From CAZLLV01 sp964560325 (GTDB lineage Bacteria > Acidobacteriota > Thermoanaerobaculia > Multivoradales > DATKCC01), in NCBI GenBank assembly GCA_964560325.1, contig CAZLLV010000033.1:1-21768 (forward strand): a DNA stretch of 21,768 bases, given 5' to 3'. Under the pieces are notes generated by a model that did not search any database, was not told the DNA's origin, and saw only the letters and a list, made by a program, of their open reading frames with translations. Numbering within the stretch: the stretch's first letter is position 1; each line of letters begins with the position of its first letter. Both the position numbers and the translations under genes were made by a program. Shown here piece by piece: positions 1-6,382 of the stretch.

Positions 1-1701
1 GTCCGCGAGCCGCCCGAGCACGCCGGCGGAGCGGCCGCCGATCGTCAGCCGGGCCGAGGCGCCGGGCAGCAGGCCGTGGATCTCGGACGGCTCGGCCGCG
101 AGCGTCTTGCCGGCCGCCGCGGCGGCCGCCTCGACCGCGCCCTTGAGATCGAACAGGTCGAGCTCGCGGCGGCCCTCCCACGGCGTGCCGACGGCACCGC
201 CGCAGATCAGCCCGACCGCCTCGCGCTCGACCACCTCGCCGTCCGCACGGCGTCCGAACGCGACGCCGATCTCGAACAGCCGGACCGACTCCGCGCCGCG
301 CCGGGTGTTGAAGCGTGCGGCCTCGACCAGGCCGGGCAGGAGCGAGCGGCGCAGATGCGAGTAGAGCTCCGAGAGCGGGTTCGCGAGCACCACCGCGCTC
401 TCGTCGGCCGCGTTCTCGCCCAGGGGCGCGATCGATCCAGAGACTTCGCGCGAGTGGAACGCCCACTGGATCGCTTCGGCGTAGCCGGCGGCGGCGAGGA
501 CGCTCCGCGCGCGGCGGCGCAGGAGCTGGCGGCGCGTGGGCGGCCCGTCCGGCTCGGCGAGCGCCGGCAGGGTCGCCGGGATCGCGTCGTAGCCGTGGAT
601 CCGCAGGACCTCCTCGTAGAGGTCGGCGGTCTCCGAGACGTCGGCCAGCCGCCAGGTCGGAACGGTGACCGACAGCCGCCGGCCGTCGCCGCCCTCCGGA
701 CGGACCTCGAAGCCGAGCCCTTCGAGCCAGGCGGCCGGCTCGCCCTTCGGCATCGCGACCCCGGCGAAGGCGTCGAGCCGGTCGAGGTCGAGGGCGATCG
801 TCGGCCGCCGGTGGCGCTCCTCGTGGCTCGTCGCCGTCACGTCGACCACTCCGGCGAGGACGGTGCCGCCGGCGATCTCCGCGATCAGCTTCGCCGCCCG
901 GTTCGTCGCCCGCGCCTGCATCGCCGGGTCGGCGCCCCGCTCGAAGCGGTGGGAGGCGTCGGTGTGCATCCCGAGCCGCTTGGCGGTCGCCCGCACCGAG
1001 CGCGGGTCGAACCATGCGCTCTCGAGGAGCACGTCGCGGGTCTCGGCGCCGACCTCGGTCTCTTCGCCGCCCATGATGCCGGCGAGGGCGATTGCGCGCT
1101 CGGCATCGGCGATCACCGTCGCGTCGCCGGCGAGCTCCCGCTCCTGGGCGTCGAGGGTGGTCAACGTCTCGCCGCCGGTGGCTAGGCGGACCCGGACGAG
1201 ACCGCCGGCGATCTTCGGCAGGTCGAACGCGTGGAGCGGCTGGCCGATCTCCCAGAGCACGTAGTTGGTGACGTCGACCACGTTGTTGATCGGACGGTGG
1301 CCGATGCCGCGCAGGCGGCGCGCGAGCCAGTCGGGTGACGGGCCGACGGTGACGCCACGGACGACGCGGGCGGCGTAGCGGGTGCAGAGGTCGGGCACGT
1401 CGATCTCGACGCGCACCGCGTCTGCGGCCGGCTCGTCGGACTCCAGCGGATCGGCGGCCGGAGGGCGCAGCTCGACTCCGCGCAGGACGGCGATCTCACA
1501 GGCGAGGCCGAGGTGGTTCATCGCGTCGACCCGGTTGGTCGTCACGTCGACGTCGAGGATCGTGTCGCCGTCCCCTCCGTCGGACGGAACGCGCTCGATC
1601 CCCTCGACCGCGAAGCCCGCCGCGGTCAGCAACTCGGCCAGCGCCTCCGGGGTGTCCGGGAGGTCGACGAAGTCGCTCAGCCAGTCAGTGGAGAAGAGCA
1701 T
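1..1701 (-). CDS. pheT: Phenylalanyl-tRNA synthetase beta subunit, C-terminus beyond window
   Basis: PheT pairs with PheS as an alpha2beta2 enzyme that charges tRNA-Phe; beta carries the B3/B4 editing and B5 domains. I translated the frame by hand: 567 codons open from ATG (1699-1701) to the window edge with no stop or frameshift. Family landmarks are VVDVTNYVLWEIGQPLHAFD near residues 142-161, SHRFERGADP near 250-259, and the B5-like stretch PTWRLADVSETADLYEEVLR near 348-367 followed by IHGYDAIP. The N-terminus passes directly from AGFAVEGIERVPSDGGDG to DTILDVDVTTNRVD. In E. coli PheT these two segments are separated by about 110 residues of EMAP-II-like tRNA-binding OB domain, which is missing here. 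The start lies 14 nt after the pheS stop with a weak GGTGAG-like ribosome site. It is the last visible gene of the rpmI operon. Confidence 0.96.
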   Translation of the reverse strand, partial: MLFSTDWLSDFVDLPDTPEALAELLTAAGFAVEGIERVPSDGGDGDTILDVDVTTNRVDAMNHLGLACEIAVLRGVELRPPAADPLESDEPAADAVRVEIDVPDLCTRYAARVVRGVTVGPSPDWLARRLRGIGHRPINNVVDVTNYVLWEIGQPLHAFDLPKIAGGLVRVRLATGGETLTTLDAQERELAGDATVIADAERAIALAGIMGGEETEVGAETRDVLLESAWFDPRSVRATAKRLGMHTDASHRFERGADPAMQARATNRAAKLIAEIAGGTVLAGVVDVTATSHEERHRRPTIALDLDRLDAFAGVAMPKGEPAAWLEGLGFEVRPEGGDGRRLSVTVPTWRLADVSETADLYEEVLRIHGYDAIPATLPALAEPDGPPTRRQLLRRRARSVLAAAGYAEAIQWAFHSREVSGSIAPLGENAADESAVVLANPLSELYSHLRRSLLPGLVEAARFNTRRGAESVRLFEIGVAFGRRADGEVVEREAVGLICGGAVGTPWEGRRELDLFDLKGAVEAAAAAAGKTLAAEPSEIHGLLPGASARLTIGGRSAGVLGRLAD

Positions 1702-1715
1702 GGCTCACCAGGATG

Positions 1716-2795
1716 TCACCAGATTTGGCGCAACAGGCGCTCGTCGTTCTCGAAGAGCTGCCGGATGTTCGAAATGCCGTAGCGGATCATCGCCACCCGG
1801 TCGACGCCCAGCCCGAAGGCGTAGCCGCTGTAGACCTCCGGGTCGATGCCGCACTCGCGCAGCACCCGCGGATCGACCATGCCGGCGCCCAGGATCTCCA
1901 TCCAGCCGGTGCCGGAGCAGGTGGCGCAGCCCTCCCCCTTGCAGAACGGGCAGGTGATGTCGACCTCGGCCGACGGCTCGGTGAAAGGGAAGAAGCTCGG
2001 CCGCAGGCGCACGCCGGTCTCGGGCGAGAACAGGCGCCGGATGAACGCTTCGAGCGTGCCTTTCAGGTCGCCGAAGGTCAGCCCCTCCGCGACCGCCAGG
2101 CACTCGACCTGGTGGAACATCGGTGAGTGCCGCAGGTCGTTGTCGTTGCGGAAGACACGGCCCGGGCAGATCACCCGGATCGGCGGCTCGCGCGACAGCA
2201 TGGTCCGGATCTGGACCGGTGAGGTGTGGGTGCGCAGCACGCCGCCGGCCTCGTTTCCGGAGGTGGCTCGACCCTGATCCCCGGAGGGGCCCCGCACGAA
2301 GAACGTGTCCTGCGTGTCGCGGGCCGGGTGGCCCTCCGGCATGTTGAGGGCGGTGAAGTTGTGGTAATCGTCCTCCACCTCGGGTCCTTCGGCCACGCTG
2401 TAGCCGAGGGCGGCGAAGATCTCGGTGATCTCTTCGATCACGAGGGTCACCGGGTGGAGGTTGCCGAGGTGCGGACGGCGGCCGGGGAGGGTGACGTCGA
2501 CCCGCGCGCGCTCGGCGTCGGCTGACGCCTCGCGCTCCTCGATCGACGCCTCCAGCCGGTCGAGCCCCTCCTCGACTGCGACCTTGAGGCGGTTGACCGC
2601 CTGCCCGAACTCCTTGCGCTCCTCGGGCGGGACCTCGCCGATGCCGGCGAGGAGCGAGCGGACGATGCCGGCCTTGCGCCCGGTCCAGCGGATCTTCAGA
2701 TCCTCGAAGGCACGCCGGTCGGAGACCTCCGCCGCCTCGGACTCGAAGCGGCGGGCGAGCTCCGCCGGGTTCCGCGTGCCCTCGTCCGCCCCCAC
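1716..2795 (-). CDS. pheS: Phenylalanyl-tRNA synthetase alpha subunit
   Basis: This is the catalytic alpha subunit of PheRS, 359 aa, slightly longer than E. coli PheS. An N-terminal coiled-coil arm (residues 1-95) is followed by a class II core: motif 2 around VFRNDNDLRHSPMFHQVE (214-231) and motif 3 GLGVDRVAMIRYG (328-340). Two features stand out. Residues 169-185 form a Gly/Ser-rich insertion between TFFVR and VLRTHTSPVQ. Cys282, Cys285, Cys290 and Cys293 form two tandem CxxCxGxG knuckles just before GWMEILGAGMVDP; from memory, similar Cys clusters occur in other bacterial PheS. The start is GTG (2793-2795), 4 nt after the rplT stop (TAG, 2800-2802), which suggests translational coupling. 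An ATG further in would remove part of the coiled-coil arm. Confidence 0.97.
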   Translation of the reverse strand: MGADEGTRNPAELARRFESEAAEVSDRRAFEDLKIRWTGRKAGIVRSLLAGIGEVPPEERKEFGQAVNRLKVAVEEGLDRLEASIEEREASADAERARVDVTLPGRRPHLGNLHPVTLVIEEITEIFAALGYSVAEGPEVEDDYHNFTALNMPEGHPARDTQDTFFVRGPSGDQGRATSGNEAGGVLRTHTSPVQIRTMLSREPPIRVICPGRVFRNDNDLRHSPMFHQVECLAVAEGLTFGDLKGTLEAFIRRLFSPETGVRLRPSFFPFTEPSAEVDITCPFCKGEGCATCSGTGWMEILGAGMVDPRVLRECGIDPEVYSGYAFGLGVDRVAMIRYGISNIRQLFENDERLLRQIW

Positions 2796-2799
2796 GTCG

Positions 2800-3666
2800 C
2801 TACTCCGAAAGCGCCTTCACCCAGTCGGCCTTGACCACGTTGCCGTTGGCGCCCGAGCCCTCGATCGAGTCCTTCGCGATGCCGCGGCGGGCGGCGAGGC
2901 TCTCGAGCTCGCCGACGTGCATGTGGTCGAGGCCCTGGAGGACCCGCACCCAGTCGGCCTTGACCACGCTGCCGTTGGCGCCGGAGCCCTCGATGTCGCC
3001 CTCCTGGACGTCCCGCTCGGCGGCGAGCTCGTGGAGCTGGGCGACCGTCATGCCCTCCAGCTCCTCCTGGGTCGGCGCACCCGCCGCCGACGGAGTCTTC
3101 TCGACCGCCTTCTCGGCGGGGGCCTTCTCCTCGGCGGGAGCCGCCGCCTTCTTCGGCGCCGGCTTCGGCTTCGCGTCGGCCTTCTCGTCCTTCTTCGGCT
3201 TCGGCGCCGCTTTCTTCTTCGGCTTGGCCTCGGCCTTCGTCTCTTCGGCGGCCTTCGGCTTCGGGCGCGGGCTCGGCTCGGTCGCCTCGCGCACCTTGAC
3301 GCTCGGATCGCCCTCGAGGGCATCCTTCGCCACCTCGATGATGGCCGCGAAGCCCTCCGGGTCGTGGATGGCGATCTCGGAGAGGACCTTCCGGTTGAGC
3401 TCCAGCCCCGACTTGCGCAGGCCGGAGATCAGCCGATTGTAGGTGAGGCCGTTCTCGCGCGCGGCGGCGTTGATCCGGACGATCCAGAGGCTGCGGAACT
3501 GGCGCTTCTTCTGGCGGCGGTCGCGGTAGGCGTACTGGAGCGCCTTGTCGACCGCCTGCATGGCGATCCGGTAGGCGTTCTTCTTCTTGCCGTAGTAGCC
3601 CTTGGCGAGCTTGAGTACCTTCTTGCGCTTCTCTTTGCGGTGGGGACCACGCTTGACACGTGCCAT
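2800..3666 (-). CDS. rplT: Ribosomal protein L20 with a linker and duplicated C-terminal domain
   Basis: Residues 1-117 are an ordinary L20 (MARVKRGPHRKEKRKK start; RQFRSLWIVRINAAAR at 55-70), which binds 23S rRNA and is needed for large-subunit assembly. L20 is normally about 117-120 aa. Here the frame continues without interruption to 288 aa. Residues about 118-204 are a low-complexity linker rich in Ala, Lys, Pro and Glu. Then come two tandem repeats, 205-247 and 248-288, each with a helix (TVAQLHELAAERDV, HVGELESLAARRGI) and a shared IEGSGANG-S/N-VVKADWV core. This pattern resembles the E3/peripheral-subunit-binding fold (GSGxxGxVxKxDV) or a Rho-N/SAP-like helical module; I cannot tell which. 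The start ATG has a GAGG ribosome site about 10 nt upstream. The gene lies 142 nt after rpmI and 4 nt before pheS. Confidence 0.95.
   Translation of the reverse strand: MARVKRGPHRKEKRKKVLKLAKGYYGKKKNAYRIAMQAVDKALQYAYRDRRQKKRQFRSLWIVRINAAARENGLTYNRLISGLRKSGLELNRKVLSEIAIHDPEGFAAIIEVAKDALEGDPSVKVREATEPSPRPKPKAAEETKAEAKPKKKAAPKPKKDEKADAKPKPAPKKAAAPAEEKAPAEKAVEKTPSAAGAPTQEELEGMTVAQLHELAAERDVQEGDIEGSGANGSVVKADWVRVLQGLDHMHVGELESLAARRGIAKDSIEGSGANGNVVKADWVKALSE
2818..2994. repeat. Internal 48-bp near-identical direct repeat within rplT
   Basis: Positions 2818-2865 and 2947-2994 match at 46 of 48 bases (mismatches at 2840/2969 and 2854/2983), with an offset of 129 bp, exactly 43 codons. It encodes the conserved part of the two C-terminal repeats of the extended L20. 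Synonymous positions are also conserved, so the duplication looks recent or kept homogeneous by conversion. Confidence 0.9.
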
Positions 3667-3684
3667 GTGTCGAACCTCGTTTCT

Positions 3685-3763
3685 GCTCCGGCGGAGCGGT
3701 CGGTCGCGCGGGCGCGGAGGCCCGCGGGAGGCCCCGGTGGACAGGTCCGTTCCACCGGCGGCC
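3685..3763 (-). promoter_or_regulatory. Three consecutive stem-loops in the rpmI-rplT spacer
   Basis: The 142-nt spacer between rpmI and rplT contains three perfect short stems. They are 3685-3689 with 3693-3697 (5 bp), 3707-3713 with 3720-3726 (7 bp, 6-nt loop), and 3734-3741 with 3751-3758 (8 bp, 9-nt loop, extendable outward by GGCC/GGCC across a bulge). In E. coli, L20 represses its own operon by binding folded mRNA around rpmI-rplT. These hairpins are candidates for such a leader, or for stability or attenuation elements. No T-run follows, so an intrinsic terminator is unlikely. Confidence 0.55.
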
Positions 3764-3808
3764 GGATGTGGGTTCAGCTCGAAGCGGTGCTTCGGGGCCC
3801 GAGCGGGC

Positions 3809-4003
3809 CTACGCCTGGATCATCTCCTTGATCGTCTTGGCGAACGCCGGCGAGACCAGCGTGCTCTTGCGCAGCTTGCGCTTCCGCTTCGTCGACTTCT
3901 TGGTCAGGATGTGGCTCCGCATGGAGTGACCGCGCTTGACCTTGCCGGTGGCGGTCACCTTGAAGCGCTTCGCCGCTCCCTTGTGGGTCTTCTGCTTGGG
4001 CAT
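3809..4003 (-). CDS. rpmI: Ribosomal protein L35
   Basis: A 64-aa basic protein of the large subunit, the normal length for L35. The start motif MPKQKTHKGAAKRFKVTATG and the KRGHSMRSHILTKKSTKRKR segment (23-42) are diagnostic. The frame is open about 53 codons further upstream, but that part is low-complexity and non-conserved, so I place the start at ATG 4001-4003, with a GGAAGAGAG ribosome-site-like sequence about 8-15 nt before it. It is the first gene of the rpmI-rplT-pheS-pheT operon. The usual upstream partner infC is not here; a heme peroxidase gene ends 163 nt upstream. The roughly 125-nt leader contains a possible 6-bp stem (4022-4027 with 4052-4057). Confidence 0.96.
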   Translation of the reverse strand: MPKQKTHKGAAKRFKVTATGKVKRGHSMRSHILTKKSTKRKRKLRKSTLVSPAFAKTIKEMIQA

Positions 4004-4133
4004 CGCTGTCTCTCTTCCACTGGCCCCGGCCGCGCCACGCGAGGAGCGCAGGGGGCCGGCGGCTCGTTCAGGTCGTACGGATTCCGGGCGCGCTCCACTG
4101 GCGTCGGGCCAAAAACGGGCGCGCGAGCTGGCG

Positions 4134-4162
4134 ATGATAGCGGACGGGTCGAGGGATGGCAA
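4134..4162 (-). promoter_or_regulatory. Sigma70-type promoter of the rpmI operon
   Basis: On the minus strand, TTGCCA (-35, 4157-4162) and TATCAT (-10, 4134-4139) are separated by exactly 17 nt. It begins 4 nt after the stop codon of the peroxidase gene and about 130 nt before rpmI. Such an AT-rich hexamer pair is conspicuous in this GC-rich context. It implies that the translation operon is transcribed independently of the upstream cassette. Confidence 0.8.
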
Positions 4163-4166
4163 GGGC

Positions 4167-5543
4167 TCATCCGGCGTAGGCGGCCAGTGCGAGCTGGCAG
4201 AGGTCGAAGGCGCCGTCGGTCGTCTGCGGCCTCCAGGTCGGCACCTGGCGGAGGTAGGAGTCCGGGTCGGCGCGGATCAGGCCGAGCAGGACTTCGGCCA
4301 CGATCTCGCTACCCACGCGCCCGAGCGTCTCACCCCCACACCGCACCTCCGATTCGCGCAGGATGTAGTACCAGAGCGGCGTGTGGAGTGCGGCCGAGCC
4401 ATCGAGCCCGGTCTCTTCCGGACAGAGGACGTCCTCCGATCCCATCTCCCGAGCCAAGTCCTGCCCGCAGGGCAAGCCCAGCCTCTGGCCGAGCTGCAGA
4501 TCGACGTAGGCGAGGTCGAGAGTGACGCCGGCGCCGAGCGGGATCGCACCGAGGGGGCGGGCCAGCCGGGTGTCGATGGCACCGGCGGTCTGGAACAAAA
4601 CGCCCCCTGGGAGCATCATCTCCGGCCAGTCGACCTTCCAGTCGGCAGGCAGGAACTCTCCGCCGCGCAGGTCCTTCTCCTGGGTGCTGAATAGCGGGAC
4701 CTCGCGATCATGGCGCGCCGTCTTCAGCTGGGCGTTGAGGTGATAACCCTCCCGAACCAGGGAGTGACCGAACCGGAAGGCCGCGGCGGCGAACTCCAGC
4801 GGAACCCACGGTCCGTCGTCGATGGAGTAGTGGAGGAGGCGGGAGTCAGCGAACGATGGATCGCGGTCCGCGCCGCCGAAGAGGCGGGCCCGGGTTTCGG
4901 GATGGAGGATGCGCGGCAGGTAGTCGTGGAGCACGATCCACTGGTAGTGCCATCGGGCGAGCCGTCGGGCAGCCGGGAAGACTCCGTGGTCCGCGGCCTT
5001 TGTGTTCTCCTCGACTTGACGCACGCACCAGTTGTGGAAGCGCAGGAAGAGCACGGTCATCTGGGAGAGGAGAACGGTCTCGTCGTTCCTGGGGTCGGCG
5101 CTCAGGGCCAGTCGCTGCGGGTTGCGCGGCAGGTCGTACTCGACATAGCTGACCCCGCTGGAGAGGAGTAGGCGGCCCGGCCAGTCCTCGTCGTAGAGGT
5201 AGGGCTGCAGGAGCGGCCCGAGACCGTAGATCGCATCGAGATCGAGGAACGGAGTGCGGTACCGAAGCGCATCCGAAGCGATCGAGGCACCCGTCACGTC
5301 GTGGGCCACGAGCTGCCCGAAATAGGTATAGGCAGCCGACAGCGACCGATGGGGCGCCGGCTCCTTCGACGTCATCGCGCGGGCGATCTCTCGGAGCTCC
5401 TCGTCCGCAAGCCGCTTGCAGGGCGGAAGATCGTACAGCTGGCCGAAGGCGCTGTCCCGGCGCTCGGAACACTGGGCCGGCGGCTTCGGCGGAGTCGCCG
5501 GCGCCTGAAATGGGGCTCGAATCACCGGGCAACCGCCTTCCAT
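4167..5543 (-). CDS. Animal-type heme peroxidase family protein
   Basis: A 458-aa protein with the hallmarks of the animal/peroxinectin heme peroxidase family, which oxidises substrates with H2O2. The distal-site motif TYFGQLVAHDVTG (residues 73-85) gives Gln77 and candidate distal His81. FLDLDAIYGLG (99-109) follows. ADPRNDETVLLSQMTVLF (149-166), with candidate distal Arg152, runs into LRFHNW. Candidate proximal His260 lies in FRFGHSLVREGY. The residue before the distal His is Ala80, where lactoperoxidase-type enzymes have the Asp that bonds covalently to heme. No signal peptide is visible, so a cytoplasmic location is likely unless the protein is exported another way. ATG 5541-5543 overlaps the upstream gene by 22 nt. 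A GTG at 5523-5525 (codon 7) would give a 4-nt GTGA overlap, with GGAAGGCGG upstream, mirroring the previous junction, and may be the true start. Last gene of the CHAT cassette. Confidence 0.85.
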   Translation of the reverse strand: MEGGCPVIRAPFQAPATPPKPPAQCSERRDSAFGQLYDLPPCKRLADEELREIARAMTSKEPAPHRSLSAAYTYFGQLVAHDVTGASIASDALRYRTPFLDLDAIYGLGPLLQPYLYDEDWPGRLLLSSGVSYVEYDLPRNPQRLALSADPRNDETVLLSQMTVLFLRFHNWCVRQVEENTKAADHGVFPAARRLARWHYQWIVLHDYLPRILHPETRARLFGGADRDPSFADSRLLHYSIDDGPWVPLEFAAAAFRFGHSLVREGYHLNAQLKTARHDREVPLFSTQEKDLRGGEFLPADWKVDWPEMMLPGGVLFQTAGAIDTRLARPLGAIPLGAGVTLDLAYVDLQLGQRLGLPCGQDLAREMGSEDVLCPEETGLDGSAALHTPLWYYILRESEVRCGGETLGRVGSEIVAEVLLGLIRADPDSYLRQVPTWRPQTTDGAFDLCQLALAAYAG

Positions 5544-6382
5544 CCGTCGAACGCCTTGGGCGCGCAGACCCCGCTCGGTCCTTCCAAGAGATTTCTCGCC
5601 TTCATCGTCACGTAAGGTGGCGGATCACCGGCATCGTAGTCGGCCGCGAGCCGGAAGAACTGGTTGATCTCGTCACTCGCCTGGGCGTCGTACGGCGGCA
5701 TGTCGGTGAGCCAGATGAACTCTTCCTCGCAGTTGCGGATCTTGACCTCCGAGGAAGCGAAGCTCGTCCGCAACCGGAGGATGCGCTCGGCATCGTTCGA
5801 GAACCGCCGGAAGACGAAGTCGACGTGGTTGAGGTCTAGGAGGGCGAGGGAAACGCGACGCGCGATCTTGCCGACATGGATCGTGGATCCGCCCTTGCTG
5901 AGCTCGAAGTCGATGTCCGTGAGCGCGCCCTCGGAGAGCGTGCCGGCGTTCAGCTGCAGGCGTGCGGCGACGCGGTCGGGCTTGGCCTTTTCGATCAGCC
6001 TTGCATCAATCTGCTCGAGGCCGACGCCGGCTGTCGCGATCCGCATGACGTGGGGGAGGTCTCCATCGAGCCCCAGATTGTTAGCCGTCATCGGGTCACC
6101 GTTCGGTCGAATTTCGATGCTCTCGCCCTCGCACATCACGAACTCCTGTCGATCCTGCCTTCCGGCCGGCGGTCGCGGCTTTTTCCCTTCGTTCTCTATC
6201 TCAATGTCCGCGACTCGGTGATGTCGGTCGTAGACCACGCACGGATAGTGAGCTCGGAAGGGTTCTTGGACGCCGGTCAGGTCCGGGAGGACCACCCAGC
6301 AATTTTTGGGTCCCTGCGCAAACGGCGCGGGCGGCGCGAAGGCGCAAAGGAACTCGAAGTCCACGGTGAGGTTGAACGTCAT
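5522..6382 (-). CDS. Protein of unknown function between CHAT protease and heme peroxidase
   Basis: I do not recognise this 286-aa protein. It begins MTFNLTVDFEFLCAFAP and has no signal peptide, membrane segment or obvious catalytic motif. The middle (about 110-200) looks like mixed beta strands and charged segments (QIDARLIEKAKPDRVAARLQ, STIHVGKIARRVSLALLDLN). Seven Cys residues are scattered rather than arranged as a metal site. Its start overlaps the CHAT stop in an ATGA quartet (6379-6382), with a strong GAAGGAG ribosome site; its stop overlaps the peroxidase start. It is therefore translated stoichiometrically with both neighbours and probably works with one of them, for example as a substrate, inhibitor or adaptor of the protease. 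That role is only an inference from gene order. Confidence 0.85.
   Translation of the reverse strand: MTFNLTVDFEFLCAFAPPAPFAQGPKNCWVVLPDLTGVQEPFRAHYPCVVYDRHHRVADIEIENEGKKPRPPAGRQDRQEFVMCEGESIEIRPNGDPMTANNLGLDGDLPHVMRIATAGVGLEQIDARLIEKAKPDRVAARLQLNAGTLSEGALTDIDFELSKGGSTIHVGKIARRVSLALLDLNHVDFVFRRFSNDAERILRLRTSFASSEVKIRNCEEEFIWLTDMPPYDAQASDEINQFFRLAADYDAGDPPPYVTMKARNLLEGPSGVCAPKAFDGWKAVAR

Noticed and set aside
282..293. Cys knuckles of PheS as a novel zinc domain (protein residues 282-293)
   Set aside because: From memory, similar CxxC clusters before the GWxEILG motif occur in PheS of other bacteria, so this is a family variant rather than a novelty.
2818..2994. Direct repeats in rplT as a CRISPR-like or intergenic repeat
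   Set aside because: The period is exactly 43 codons within one frame and encodes duplicated protein modules.
4004..4162. 53-codon N-terminal extension of L35
   Set aside because: It would run through the promoter and leader, and L35 has a standard MPK start and length.
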